Position numbers and translations under genes: made by a program. Source: a virus. From it: DNA of 60,134 nucleotides. The stretch covers positions 1 to 60,134 of IMG/VR virus record IMGVR_UViG_3300028025_004184; one strand, written 5' to 3'. Positions 13,893 to 23,347 of this stretch are shown one piece after another. Position 1 is the stretch's first letter. Each line of letters begins with the position of its first letter. Under the pieces are notes generated by a model. That model ran no database searches, was not told where the DNA came from, and worked only from the letters and a program-made list of their open reading frames with translations.

Positions 13893-14399
13893 ATGCCAGC
13901 TAAAAGTGATTTTGGTCATAAAAATTGCTTAGAATGCGGTAATGTTATTATTCATAAGATAAAAAGAGATATAGAACGTAAAAAGTTTTGCTCACAGACC
14001 TGTATGGGAACTTATTATGGAAGAAAAAGACCATTAGATCACATGAATAAAATGTGGGTTTTAGGATGTAGTCCAGAAGCTAATGCTAAAAAGGGGCGTA
14101 AAGGAGAAAACCACCCTCAATATAAAAAGGATAGAAGCCAAGTTAAGAGTAAACGCTCTAGATATGAAAATACTGTTTGGACTAGAAGTGTTTTTGAAAA
14201 AGATGATTTTACTTGTCAGGATTGTGGACAACGTGGTGGAAAATTACAAGCCGACCACATAAAACCATACTGCATTTGCTCTGAGGATGAGAAATGGAAT
14301 TTAGAAAATGGAAGAACTTTATGTGTAGCATGTCATAAGAAAACAGATACTTATGGAATTAAAATGGTACATAAATTAAGAAAGGAAAAAGAACAATGA
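13893..14399 (+). CDS. HNH endonuclease (probable homing or selfish nuclease)
   Basis: 168 residues from ATG 13893 (ribosome site AAGGGAAG). Two zinc-type Cys pairs at the N-terminus (CLECGN, FCSQTC), then the HNH core: CQDCGQRGGKLQADHIKPY and LCVACHKKTD. Genes of this kind commonly sit as insertions between structural genes; here it lies between portal and a small head-region gene. Confidence 0.85.
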   Translation: MPAKSDFGHKNCLECGNVIIHKIKRDIERKKFCSQTCMGTYYGRKRPLDHMNKMWVLGCSPEANAKKGRKGENHPQYKKDRSQVKSKRSRYENTVWTRSVFEKDDFTCQDCGQRGGKLQADHIKPYCICSEDEKWNLENGRTLCVACHKKTDTYGIKMVHKLRKEKEQ

Positions 14400-14569
14400 G
14401 TGCTAAGTCAAAAGCTCAATTTCGCTTTATGAAAGCAGCGGAAAATAATCCTGAGTTTGCAAAAAAAGTTGGGATTGAACCAGATGTAGCTGCGGAGTTT
14501 ACCAAAGGTAATGTTGGTAAAAAAAGATTTGCTAAACTTAAGGAAAAAGTAGATGGAAAAAAGAAGTAA
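14396..14569 (+). CDS. Small basic phage protein, DUF3008-like
   Basis: 57 residues. MSAKSKAQFRFMKAAENNP and VGKKRFAKLKEKV match the recurring small phage protein that begins MPAKSKAQQRFM (DUF3008 type). Overlaps the HNH stop (ATGA) and the next gene start. Role unknown; always near head genes in related phages, from memory. Confidence 0.75.
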   Translation: MSAKSKAQFRFMKAAENNPEFAKKVGIEPDVAAEFTKGNVGKKRFAKLKEKVDGKKK

Positions 14570-14747
14570 AAAAACTTTAGAAGATTATTACACAGAAGAT
14601 CTTTTAAAAGACCCTTATAGAGAAGTTAACCTAGAAGATATGTCTATGGCAGAAGATCCAGAAGCTATGGCTAGAGCTGTGGGTAAACAAAAAAAGCAAA
14701 AAGCTTATTTTGAAAGATTAAAGCAAAAGCTAGATAGAGGGATGTAA
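14553..14747 (+). CDS. Small charged head-region protein, 64 residues
   Basis: Helical and strongly charged (LEDYYTEDLLKDPYREVNLEDM, then KKQKAYFERLKQKLDRGM). Overlaps the upstream gene by 17 bases and the next by 1. Unknown; position suggests an assembly role. Confidence 0.75.
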   Translation: MEKRSKKTLEDYYTEDLLKDPYREVNLEDMSMAEDPEAMARAVGKQKKQKAYFERLKQKLDRGM

Positions 14748-14947
14748 TGAGCGACGCTAATAAAAAAGCTAGAAGACCTGCGGGATATAAGCCTTTTTGG
14801 GAAAGCGACGAGGAAGAACAGCCTGTAGAACAGCCTAAGCCATCTTATGATTGGTCTGCTCTAAAAAGTAGAGTCCTTGGAGACAAGACAGCTGCTGAAG
14901 TAGCAGAAGAAGAAACCAGAAAATTAAAAGAAAGATACGGTAGATAA
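14747..14947 (+). CDS. Small head-region protein, 66 residues
   Basis: Basic start (MSDANKKARRPAGYKPFW), acidic proline-rich middle (DEEEQPVEQPKP), helical end (KTAAEVAEEETRKLKERYGR). No family recognised. Confidence 0.75.
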   Translation: MSDANKKARRPAGYKPFWESDEEEQPVEQPKPSYDWSALKSRVLGDKTAAEVAEEETRKLKERYGR

Positions 14948-14964
14948 TAGTAATACCAGACTTA

Positions 14965-14978
14965 TCCCAATAATGGGA
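14965..14978 (+). other. Small hairpin before the scaffold gene
   Basis: TCCCA-ATAA-TGGGA in the 71-base gap before the scaffold gene. No T run; may affect message processing. Confidence 0.3.
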
Positions 14979-15018
14979 CAGTCATTTTAGGCTCATACAA
15001 ACAGCCGAAAGGAAAGTT

Positions 15019-15975
15019 ATGTCAGACGAAGTATCAATGTCAGAAGAAGTTTCTCAAGAAGTTTCAGGCCAAGAAGGTGCTGAAGAAGTATCTGCTGGTT
15101 CAGAAGAAGGCTCTAGTGAAGCGCAATTACAGAGTGCTGTAGAAGATGCTATTGCTAGTGGAGCTTCTAAGAAAGAAGTTCAGAATCTAATTAAAGAGTT
15201 CCAACTAAAAGTAAACGGTAAAGTTATCAATAAGCAAATTGACTTATCTGATGAGAACAATCTCAGAAATGAACTTCAACTTGCTGCTGCTGCTCGTCAA
15301 TCTATGCAGGAAGCCGCTAACCTTAAAAAAATGTATGAAAAAGAAGTTGGCCGTCTTAGACAGAATCCGTGGGAAGTTCTACAAGAGCTTGGATTAGATC
15401 CAGATGAACTTGCTGAACTACGCATTCAACAACGTATCGAAGAGATGAAAAAATCTCCTGAGCAATTAGAGAAAGAAAGAATCCAGTTGGAGCTACAATC
15501 TGCTCGTGAAGAAGCTCGTCGTCTTAAAGAAGAACGTGACGCAACTCAGTTTGAACAGCTTAAAGAACAAGCTGCTGCTCAGATTGAATCAGAAATTGAA
15601 CAGGCTTTAGACTCTCATAAAACACTTCCAAAATCTAGACACATTGTTAAGCGTATTGCAGATTCTATGCTATGGGCTATGAACAATGGTTTTGATGACG
15701 TAAGTGCTGAAGACGTTATGCCTCTTGTTGAAAAAGAATGGCGTGATGAAATGAGCAGACTAATGGATGACTCTCCAGAAGATATCCTTGAGCAACTTAT
15801 CGGTCAAAGAAATATCGAAAGACTAAGAGCTAAGAGACTTAATGCTATGAACACTTCCAATATTAAGACAGCTTCTTCTGTAAAATCTACAGCTGGATCT
15901 GTTCAGAAAAAGGATGATGCTCCAAAGCAAAAGATTAAGCAACGTGATTTCTTCCGCCAATTGGGACGTAAATAA
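15019..15975 (+). CDS. Capsid scaffolding protein
   Basis: 318 residues, acidic and almost wholly helical. Serine/glutamate-rich N-terminus (MSDEVSMSEEVSQEVSG), a long central coiled coil (ERIQLELQSAREEARRLKEE) and a basic C-terminus (KIKQRDFFRQLGRK), the usual capsid-binding end. Directly upstream of the major capsid gene. Start preceded by AAAGGAAAG. Confidence 0.85.
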   Translation: MSDEVSMSEEVSQEVSGQEGAEEVSAGSEEGSSEAQLQSAVEDAIASGASKKEVQNLIKEFQLKVNGKVINKQIDLSDENNLRNELQLAAAARQSMQEAANLKKMYEKEVGRLRQNPWEVLQELGLDPDELAELRIQQRIEEMKKSPEQLEKERIQLELQSAREEARRLKEERDATQFEQLKEQAAAQIESEIEQALDSHKTLPKSRHIVKRIADSMLWAMNNGFDDVSAEDVMPLVEKEWRDEMSRLMDDSPEDILEQLIGQRNIERLRAKRLNAMNTSNIKTASSVKSTAGSVQKKDDAPKQKIKQRDFFRQLGRK

Positions 15976-16000
15976 TTAAAATTACTAGGGTGTTATTATA

Positions 16001-16017
16001 TAAGTATGTGTAATACT
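16001..16017 (+). other. Hairpin before the capsid promoter
   Basis: AAGTAT-GTGTA-ATACTT with A-rich flank, directly before the promoter element. Possible weak terminator or processing site. Confidence 0.3.
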
Positions 16018-16021
16018 TAAA

Positions 16022-16042
16022 ATAGCACCCTTATACATTAGC
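16022..16042 (+). promoter_or_regulatory. Late promoter element
   Basis: ATAGCACCCTTATACATTAG, core at 16026-16033. It leaves an unusually long leader of about 120 bases before the capsid start codon, with no small gene seen in it. Confidence 0.75.
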
Positions 16043-16162
16043 TGGTGTATTTAGTACAGACGATGCCTCCAAATATCCAAGGACTTTGGACAAGCTAGTT
16101 AGGAAGAATATAACTAAGTTATAAACAAACTAACAAAACTTAACGTAGAAAAAAGGAAATTT

Positions 16163-17431
16163 ATGGCTATTGAATCAACAAACACCGTATCGACACTTGA
16201 CGGTCATTTTAAAGAAGTGTACGCATCAAAAATTAGAGATCTAGTACCTGAAGGTATGAAAATGCTTAAGCTTGCTGAGTTCTCAGCAGCTGAGAAACTT
16301 CTTGGTAATCTCTATCACCAACCAGTTGTTCTAGGTCTTGAGCACGGCTTCACATACGGCGGATCTGCTGGTGATGCTTTCATCCTTAACGCAGCTGTTG
16401 CTTCTCCTAACCGTGATGCACAAGTTAAAGGTCATGAGCTAGTTCTAGTATCTGCTATTTCAGTAGGTGCTGCTTCTCGTTCTATCTCTTCTAAAGCTGC
16501 TTTCGAGCAAGAAACTAAACGTCTTGTTCAGAACATGCTTAAGTCAACTCAAATCCGTATGGAAATCCAACTTATGTACGGTGGATCTGGTATTGCTAAA
16601 GTTGCAATTGTTGATACTGTTAATAACATTCTAACTATCTGTGGTTCTGAATGGGCTGCTGGTATTTGGTCTGGTTCTAAAAACGCTGCTCTTGAAATCC
16701 GCTCTCAATCAGGTGCTCTTCGTGGTACTTGTAACGTAGTTAAGCCAAACCTTAAAGATCAAACTATTGAAGTAGATCTTATTCCGAGTTTAGTTAGTGG
16801 TAATCCAGATTCTGAAAATTCTGCTGCTGATGTTATTTACTTCAAGGGCGCATATAATAAAGAATTTGCTGGTCTCCATAAAATCATTACAAATGATCAA
16901 ACTCTTTTCAATATCGACGCATCTGAGTTCGACCTTTTCAAAGGTAACGTAGTAACCGTCGGTACTTCTGAAGCTTCAAAAGCTTTCATTTCTTTCGATA
17001 AAGTTGAAGAAGCTGTAGCTCTTTGTATGGAAAAAGGTCTTACTGAAGAAGACGTTGTTTGTCTTGTAAATCCTAAGCACTGGAACAAGTTAATGACTGA
17101 GCAAGCTGCTAAGCGTCAGTATGATAGCTCTTACTCTTCTGAGAAAATGGAAAATGGAGCTAAGTCTCTAGTTTTCTACGGCCAGAATGGTAAAATCGAA
17201 ATTCATGCTTCACTTTTCGTAAAAGAAGGTTTTGCTTATATCTTCCCACCTGCAGAACTTGAGCGTATCGGCTCTTCTGATATCACTTTTGAGCGTCCGG
17301 GCTTTCCGGGTAAGTTCTTCCGTGAAATGGAATCTGCTAATGGTTACGAACTTCGTGCTTACTCTGACCAAGCTTTATTCACTTCTGCTCCGGGTAAAAT
17401 GGCTGTTCTTAAGTATATCAAAACAGCTTAA
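16163..17431 (+). CDS. Major capsid protein
   Basis: 422 residues. Follows the scaffold, has its own promoter, and is closed by the strongest terminator of the late region, as expected for the most abundant protein. Codon use is visibly biased (CGT, GCT, GTT endings) compared with neighbours. Sequence features such as QVKGHELVLVSAISVGAASR, SGALRGTCNVV and ERPGFPGKFFREME are consistent with an HK97-fold coat protein, though the fold cannot be proven by eye. Confidence 0.9.
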   Translation: MAIESTNTVSTLDGHFKEVYASKIRDLVPEGMKMLKLAEFSAAEKLLGNLYHQPVVLGLEHGFTYGGSAGDAFILNAAVASPNRDAQVKGHELVLVSAISVGAASRSISSKAAFEQETKRLVQNMLKSTQIRMEIQLMYGGSGIAKVAIVDTVNNILTICGSEWAAGIWSGSKNAALEIRSQSGALRGTCNVVKPNLKDQTIEVDLIPSLVSGNPDSENSAADVIYFKGAYNKEFAGLHKIITNDQTLFNIDASEFDLFKGNVVTVGTSEASKAFISFDKVEEAVALCMEKGLTEEDVVCLVNPKHWNKLMTEQAAKRQYDSSYSSEKMENGAKSLVFYGQNGKIEIHASLFVKEGFAYIFPPAELERIGSSDITFERPGFPGKFFREMESANGYELRAYSDQALFTSAPGKMAVLKYIKTA

Positions 17432-17454
17432 TTTTAACATTCTTTTAAAATTAG

Positions 17455-17484
17455 AAAAGCCTCCGTTCTGGAGGCTTTTTTTTT
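17455..17484 (+). terminator. Strong intrinsic terminator after the capsid gene
   Basis: GCCTCC-GTTCT-GGAGGC flanked by AAAA and a run of nine or more T. Confidence 0.95.
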
Positions 17485-17490
17485 GATAAA

Positions 17491-17523
17491 CCCTCAACAA
17501 GCAAGGGAGAAACTCATTGAGGG
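17491..17523 (+). other. Second hairpin after the capsid terminator
   Basis: CCCTCAA (17491-17497) pairs with TTGAGGG (17517-17523) around a 19-base loop, followed shortly by ATTTTTTG. Could act as a back-up terminator. The rest of 17432-17686 holds only this, the capsid terminator and a promoter. Confidence 0.5.
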
Positions 17524-17645
17524 TGTGTATTTTTTGAGGAAAGGGGGAGTAACCTCTTTTGTAGAATACCAATTATTTACAAACATGTCAATAAAATATA
17601 TTATATATAATTTCAAGTACTTAATTTAATAATGCACATTTACCT

Positions 17646-17668
17646 AAAACACCCTTATATTACAGATA
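17646..17668 (+). promoter_or_regulatory. Late promoter element
   Basis: AAAACACCCTTATATTACAG, core at 17650-17657, 30 bases before the first fibre-region gene. Confidence 0.8.
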
Positions 17669-17686
17669 CTTTCAAAGAGGAAGCTA

Positions 17687-18151
17687 ATGCCTAAAATATT
17701 AACCGTGGGAACTGAAGAGTTTGAATTTCCACTAGAAGGTGAAAATCCGGGATATGGGTCTGAAATTACGGATTGGGCTGAAGCTGTATCAACCGCACTT
17801 GCATCTGTAGAAAAACCAAATGATATCTCAACAACAACTAAAACTATAGGAAATTCTATTGGAACTTTTCCAATACCTAACTTCTCTTTTCCAACATCTG
17901 AAGTTATTGCTATTGATTGTAAGTACTTTGTTAAAAGAACTTCCAATGCCACTGCATACACTGAAGTTGGTTATATAGAAGGTTACTATGATGGCAACTG
18001 GGGTATTTCTATTAGAACTACTGGAGATGCTAAGATATTATTATCAATAGATTCTACAGGACAAATGAACTATACACTTACTGCAAGTGATATTTTATCT
18101 GGAACCTATACTGGTTCTATTACATTTGAAGCTAAAGTTATAAATAAGTAA
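17687..18151 (+). CDS. Small fibre-type protein with shared C-terminal domain
   Basis: 154 residues. N-terminal 45 residues are a capping or attachment segment (EEFEFPLEGENPGYGSEITDW is a common start of phage appendage proteins). The remaining 105 form a beta domain ending STGQMNYTLTASD...SGTYTGSITFEAKV. The same domain ends the proteins at 18168 and 24465. Likely a short receptor-binding or trimer-cap protein. Confidence 0.7.
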   Translation: MPKILTVGTEEFEFPLEGENPGYGSEITDWAEAVSTALASVEKPNDISTTTKTIGNSIGTFPIPNFSFPTSEVIAIDCKYFVKRTSNATAYTEVGYIEGYYDGNWGISIRTTGDAKILLSIDSTGQMNYTLTASDILSGTYTGSITFEAKVINK

Positions 18152-18167
18152 TTAGGAGTTATAAGTC

Positions 18168-19439
18168 ATGTCAACTAAAAAAACCCGATTTATTAAAGGC
18201 ATAATTTTAGCCCCAGATAATGTCGCTTTAGATGGAGTTGAAGGTGAATTAAAAGTTGACACAAGTGGTAAGCTAAAAGCTACACTTGGCTCTGCAGAAA
18301 GAGAAATTGCAACTCTAGATCAATCCCAAACACTTGCTAATAAAACTCTCACCTCTCCAGTTATAAATACTGGGGTTAGTGGGACTGCTATCGACACTGA
18401 TTTAACATCTGTGTCTGCTTCCCATGATACGCTTCCATCTGCTAAGGCTGTTAAGGATTATGTTGATGCTCAGGTTGGCTCTAAAGATCAAGCTAATGAA
18501 ATTTTAACAAACCCTTCTATTAGTGGCACGGTAGGAGAATCTGTTCAAGATGTTTTAGAAGAGCATGAAGATAGATTAGACGATCTAGTAACTCTATCCG
18601 GAGTTGCAGCAAATGCTGAGAATCTCGGTACATTTACTGGAGCAACAATTCCAGATGATTCTACTGTAAAAGCTGCTTTACAGGCTATAGAAACGGCTCA
18701 CGAAGAAGTTGATCAAAATGTTAACGATCTTATCACGTTATCTGGTGTGGCTGAAAATGCTACAAGCTTAGGTACATTTACAGGCACAACTATTCCAGAT
18801 AGTTCTACAGTAAAAGGTGCTTTACAGTCAGTTGAAACAAGCTTTGAATCTCATACTTCTTCGAAAATTCAGCATGGAGTTACAAGCGATTTGGTTGGTA
18901 AAGACGATAACCAAACCTTAACAGAAAAAACAATAAATGCCGACAATAACACTATTTCCAATTTACAAGTTGGCAATTTAAAGGCTGGAGTTTTAGATAC
19001 TGACTTAACTTCTGTGTCTGCTCTTGATGATACATTACCATCTGCTAAGGCAGTTAAGACTTACGCAGATTCTTTAGTTCCAGCACATATATCTAATGAA
19101 GTATCCTTTACTCTTGTTAATAATCAACAATCTAGTGCAGCAAGCATTACAGGACTTGTTTTTAGCCCGTCTACTTATCGTAGTGCTAAAGTTGAGTATG
19201 CTATTTATAGACAAACAGATTCTGCTTCTACGGGAGTTGCTCAAGTTGGACAGTTAAGACTTGTGTATAATTCACAACAATCTACTTGGTTACTGTCTGA
19301 TGACTTCTCAGGTCAAAATTCTGGAATTGAGTTTAGTGTAACATCTCTTGGTCAAATTCAGTATAAGTCCTCAAATATATTGGGAGCAAACTATTCTGGA
19401 ACTTTAAAATATTCAATTAGAAAAACTTTTGGAATTTAA
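18168..19439 (+). CDS. Modular tail fibre protein
   Basis: 423 residues. N-terminal attachment module (GELKVDTSGKLKATLG), repeats of the phage fibre motif DTLPSAKAVKDYVDA (near 85 and again near 290), a tandem pair of about 46-residue repeats (LSGVAANAENLGTFTGATIP and LSGVAENATSLGTFTGTTIP) and a C-terminal beta domain ending SLGQIQYKSSN...SGTLKYSIRKTFGI, homologous to the ends of 17687 and 24465. Confidence 0.8.
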   Translation: MSTKKTRFIKGIILAPDNVALDGVEGELKVDTSGKLKATLGSAEREIATLDQSQTLANKTLTSPVINTGVSGTAIDTDLTSVSASHDTLPSAKAVKDYVDAQVGSKDQANEILTNPSISGTVGESVQDVLEEHEDRLDDLVTLSGVAANAENLGTFTGATIPDDSTVKAALQAIETAHEEVDQNVNDLITLSGVAENATSLGTFTGTTIPDSSTVKGALQSVETSFESHTSSKIQHGVTSDLVGKDDNQTLTEKTINADNNTISNLQVGNLKAGVLDTDLTSVSALDDTLPSAKAVKTYADSLVPAHISNEVSFTLVNNQQSSAASITGLVFSPSTYRSAKVEYAIYRQTDSASTGVAQVGQLRLVYNSQQSTWLLSDDFSGQNSGIEFSVTSLGQIQYKSSNILGANYSGTLKYSIRKTFGI

Positions 19440-19490
19440 TATAGCAATTTAAAATAATCATATAACTTATCTGGAAAATGGAAGGATAAA

Positions 19491-22400
19491 ATGTCAAATC
19501 AAAGCTTTAAAGTAAAATCTGGTCTTACCTTAACACCTGTAGACGTAACTACGCTAGTAAATCCACAAGCTGGAGATATTGCGTGTGATAGCAGTGACAA
19601 TAATAAAATTAAACGCTGGGATGGAGCTAGTTGGGTCCAAGTAGGATCTGGCGGAGTTGGCGGATTAGACTTTCTTTTCACACAAGACTTTGAAGAAGCA
19701 ACTCTATTAGACTTTACCCAAGTCGGCTTATCCTTAGATACTGTAGATAATTTGCACGGCAAAGTGTCTGCAAAATTAACGCATGATGCTAGTGTTAACC
19801 AGTATGTTAAGCAAGCTGTGGATGTAGATCCTAAGTTCCGTGGTAAAAATGCTACTGTCCAGTTAACAGTAAAATCAGCGGCATCTGCTGGTAATGTCGT
19901 CTTAAAAATTACTGACGAGACTGGCAGTACAGACCTTGTTGTATCAGAGCAATTACAATTATCAAATAATGCTGGCGGAGCATCTAGTTCTGTTAGCTTT
20001 GACATTCCAGAAACATGCCTAAGCCTTTCATATACAATTACTGCATTGCCAGAAGCTGGGTCTCCGGTTACTATTATCGATGATGTGTATTGTGCGCTAA
20101 CTGCCAGTAACATGTTTCAGAGTGGTGTGGTGCAAGAAGCGGATAGTTCAATTAGAGTGGACACTATTAATGGTTTTGGTAGTTCTAGTACGGCAATTAG
20201 AAGATTTTTAAATCAAATAGAGAGCACTGGGTCTGATATAGTATATGTGGATTCTCCAACAAAAGGGGCCTCTTTTACAGTACAGTCAGATGGTGTGTAC
20301 AGTATTTCTTATACTGATGCTACTAATAATGTTGGTGGTATTATTATTTTAAAAAATCCTACATATCCTGTAACAGGTACTTATACAGCTACGTTAGCTA
20401 GTTTTAAAAATAACGTACTAGCTAACTCTTTTAACAGCTATACCAACAACTCAGATACTAACATATCTTGGACAGGAGAATTAAGTGCTGGGGATGTTAT
20501 AGTTCCATTTTCTGATGGGGCTAATCCGGGTGTAGCTAATAGATCTAGATTTACAATAAGTAAGCAAGGCTCTTTAAAACAAGTAACTGTAAACTCTGAT
20601 CAAAAAATCACTATTCCAACTTCAGAATTAATGTTAGACACTAGTACTTCTAGAGGAACAGGATCAGAATCTTTTATTGTTCAATTTGAAAATATTTCAA
20701 AATTAAGGGGTGATGCTTTTGAAGTAAGTAATGCAAACGGTACTAGCATTACTGTTAAGAAGAATGGTATCTTAAATATAACTGCTTCTGTATATCGAGT
20801 AGCTTCTTCTGAACTATATCTTACTAAAAATCAAGCAACTAGAACTACATTTCCATTGGTATCAGAAATATTAGCAAATATTTCTAAAAGTGTCAATGAA
20901 GGTGGAGCAGACAGTATTTCTTGGAGTGGTAGCGTAGTTTCTGGAGATGTAATAAGATTGGCTGCCGATAGTGCACCATCTGCATCAGGTGCTAATATTA
21001 CATCATTTTTCAATCTTTATTTTCAAGAACAAGATATATCTGTTTCTGTAACCAATACTCTACCACAGTTTAGTGAAAGCGATAGTTCTATTAGAATGGA
21101 TACAGCTAATGGTTATGGATCTACTGCTACTAAAGTTAGAAGACTTAGTAATACGAGAGATAATCTTGGAACTGATATACAATACAATCCAAATAATGAT
21201 GAGGGTGTAAACGGTGCTAGTTTTAAAATATTAACTAGTGGTATTTATCATATAAGTTATAGTGAATCTTTACCTGCAGCCGCTGCAACCAATCCATTTG
21301 GTATTTCTAAGAATGCATCTTCTCTTATTACAAATATAACATCATTATCTTCTCCGGAAGTACTTATTATCTCTAATCCACAAAGTAGTGGTATTGCTAA
21401 TGGAACGGCAGTATCTTGGTCTGGGTATCTAATGGCAGATGATATAATTAGACCCCATACTAATGGTGGAGTTGCTTCAATCAATTCAAATGTAACTTTT
21501 ACAATTTCTAAAGTAGGTAAACCTAATGTAACTGGAGTAGATGTAACTCCGTTTGTTAACATACCACAGCCTGATACACAAAGCTCTTATTTATACACAA
21601 ATACATCTTTCTCATCTAGTAATCCTGTAACTGGTTCTTTAACTAGATCTGTAAGCTCTGGCATTTTTTCTTACAACTCATCTACAGGTACTTATACTGT
21701 TCTTAAGAAGGGCTTATTTAATTTAGCTTATAGCAACTCTGCTGTTGGAGCTAATATTACAGCTACAGTTATTATATTAGATGGTAATGCTGTTGCATAT
21801 AATAACACACAATCAACTGCTACAGCTAGTAATAGTTGCTCTTATACAGAGATACTACTTCCCGGTCAACAATTTTATTTCAGACCTTCTACTAATGCTG
21901 CAAATAATCACTCTATTTCTGTAACTGCAGAAGCTACTTCTGACCAAGTTCTCACACAGACTGAGACTTTTAGCACAGATACGGCAACTCTTGCATATAG
22001 CTCTAGCTATACACTATCTACGCTTCAGAATGCTCCAGTAGGGACTTATATTACGTTTACATATGCAGGAGGAAGTAATACAAGAACGCAGACAACCTTG
22101 AATAATAGACCTACTCAGACTGATGCTGAAATGAATGCAAATGGGATTTTACTATACACTAGAGGTTATACTTCACCTAGTACAGCGGCTCAACCAGTAG
22201 CGATTGCTATTCAAATTGGTAAAGGAATGAAAGGAAAAAGTTTAGATTTATATAAAAGTGCTGGTAAAACTACAACTGGTAGTTTAGATTTTATGAATAA
22301 TACGGCTTCTTCTAGAATTGGAATACAGCACAAAGAGTATAATGAATCAACTGGAATTATTATTATAGATGCAGGAGACACCTATTCTTCATCCTTTACT

Positions 22401-22937
22401 TCTTCTACTTTTGTATTTTCAGATCTCACAACGCAATCTTCTGGCTATCTCGTAATCAATGCAAGCAAGAACCCTGCGCTTACTGGAGTAAATTCTAACA
22501 TAGTAGCGGCTAGAGCATTGAGTACAACTGGAGTTGCAGTGTCTGGTGGAACTGACGCACTAGTAACAATTGGATCTTCTGATACAACCATACTTAGCAA
22601 TATGTCTATAAATTCTGGTAATAGCTCATTTATTATTCCTGAAACTGGCATATACTCTGCAAAGGCAGCGATTCAATTTATCTCTGCGAGTTCTGCAGCA
22701 GCTGCAATTTTTTCTATTAAAGTATATAAAAATGGAGCATATCACTCTACTATTGCTAGTAAGACTATAGACGCTACTGTTACTGCAAAACAAGGTTTAC
22801 AAGGCTGCGATGAAATTAGATGTCAAAAAGGCGATTATCTCCAGTTTTATGTAAACAAGTCAGCTGGTACTGGTAGTACTTCTACTACATCAGGTGAGTG
22901 CTTCTTAAGTGTCCTTAAATTAGGTGGAGTAAATTAA
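19491..22937 (+). CDS. Large adhesin/fibre with repeated jelly-roll-like domains
   Basis: 1148 residues. An attachment module at the N-terminus (PQAGDIACDSSDNNKIKRWD), a carbohydrate-binding-like beta domain (70-200), then about five repeats of a 120-150 residue domain with the pattern SSIRxDTxNGxGS, SGxYxISYS, SWSGxLxAGDxIxPxxxG and FTISKxG, of the kind seen in C1q/TNF-like repeats of phage fibres. Serine/threonine and asparagine rich. Likely a host-binding protein. Confidence 0.75.
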   Translation: MSNQSFKVKSGLTLTPVDVTTLVNPQAGDIACDSSDNNKIKRWDGASWVQVGSGGVGGLDFLFTQDFEEATLLDFTQVGLSLDTVDNLHGKVSAKLTHDASVNQYVKQAVDVDPKFRGKNATVQLTVKSAASAGNVVLKITDETGSTDLVVSEQLQLSNNAGGASSSVSFDIPETCLSLSYTITALPEAGSPVTIIDDVYCALTASNMFQSGVVQEADSSIRVDTINGFGSSSTAIRRFLNQIESTGSDIVYVDSPTKGASFTVQSDGVYSISYTDATNNVGGIIILKNPTYPVTGTYTATLASFKNNVLANSFNSYTNNSDTNISWTGELSAGDVIVPFSDGANPGVANRSRFTISKQGSLKQVTVNSDQKITIPTSELMLDTSTSRGTGSESFIVQFENISKLRGDAFEVSNANGTSITVKKNGILNITASVYRVASSELYLTKNQATRTTFPLVSEILANISKSVNEGGADSISWSGSVVSGDVIRLAADSAPSASGANITSFFNLYFQEQDISVSVTNTLPQFSESDSSIRMDTANGYGSTATKVRRLSNTRDNLGTDIQYNPNNDEGVNGASFKILTSGIYHISYSESLPAAAATNPFGISKNASSLITNITSLSSPEVLIISNPQSSGIANGTAVSWSGYLMADDIIRPHTNGGVASINSNVTFTISKVGKPNVTGVDVTPFVNIPQPDTQSSYLYTNTSFSSSNPVTGSLTRSVSSGIFSYNSSTGTYTVLKKGLFNLAYSNSAVGANITATVIILDGNAVAYNNTQSTATASNSCSYTEILLPGQQFYFRPSTNAANNHSISVTAEATSDQVLTQTETFSTDTATLAYSSSYTLSTLQNAPVGTYITFTYAGGSNTRTQTTLNNRPTQTDAEMNANGILLYTRGYTSPSTAAQPVAIAIQIGKGMKGKSLDLYKSAGKTTTGSLDFMNNTASSRIGIQHKEYNESTGIIIIDAGDTYSSSFTSSTFVFSDLTTQSSGYLVINASKNPALTGVNSNIVAARALSTTGVAVSGGTDALVTIGSSDTTILSNMSINSGNSSFIIPETGIYSAKAAIQFISASSAAAAIFSIKVYKNGAYHSTIASKTIDATVTAKQGLQGCDEIRCQKGDYLQFYVNKSAGTGSTSTTSGECFLSVLKLGGVN

Positions 22938-22939
22938 TT

Positions 22940-23347
22940 ATGATACATGTATTAATAAAAAAACAAGATCAAGTTACTAACATGGGCTTATTCCAATCAA
23001 TGGAGGAGGCTCAGTCTTGGCTTGATAAGCATGAAAAGTCTGGAACATTTGGACAAAAAGCTCAGCAAATAGAGCAGCAGGTAGAGATCTCTCCAGCTGT
23101 TATAGATGAGGAAGGTAATGAAATTTCTCCTGCTGTAACTGAAATGCAACTTGTAGACATTCAAGGTTATGTTGCAGAAGTTCAGGACATTTCTGAAAAA
23201 ATTAGTCAAGAGAAAATTAATGAAGAATCTCTTAAGCTACTAGCTGATACTGACTGGATGATTATTAGAGAGTTAGACTGCGGAATTGCTTGTCCAGCGG
23301 AGATTAAACAGGCTAGAGCAGAAGCTCGTGCCAAGATTGTAAGATAA
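22940..23347 (+). CDS. Fibre-associated protein / probable assembly chaperone, 135 residues
   Basis: Helical, acidic. The C-terminal part LLADTDWMIIRELDCG, PAEIKQARAEARAKIVR matches the end of phage tail fibre assembly chaperone-like proteins (TDWxxxRxxE...R). Follows a large adhesin gene, the usual place. Overlaps the next gene by 1 base. Confidence 0.6.
   Translation: MIHVLIKKQDQVTNMGLFQSMEEAQSWLDKHEKSGTFGQKAQQIEQQVEISPAVIDEEGNEISPAVTEMQLVDIQGYVAEVQDISEKISQEKINEESLKLLADTDWMIIRELDCGIACPAEIKQARAEARAKIVR

Noticed and set aside
15984-16005. Minus-strand AACACCCTAG resembling the late element
   Set aside because: Core differs (CACCCTAG) and no gene follows leftward.
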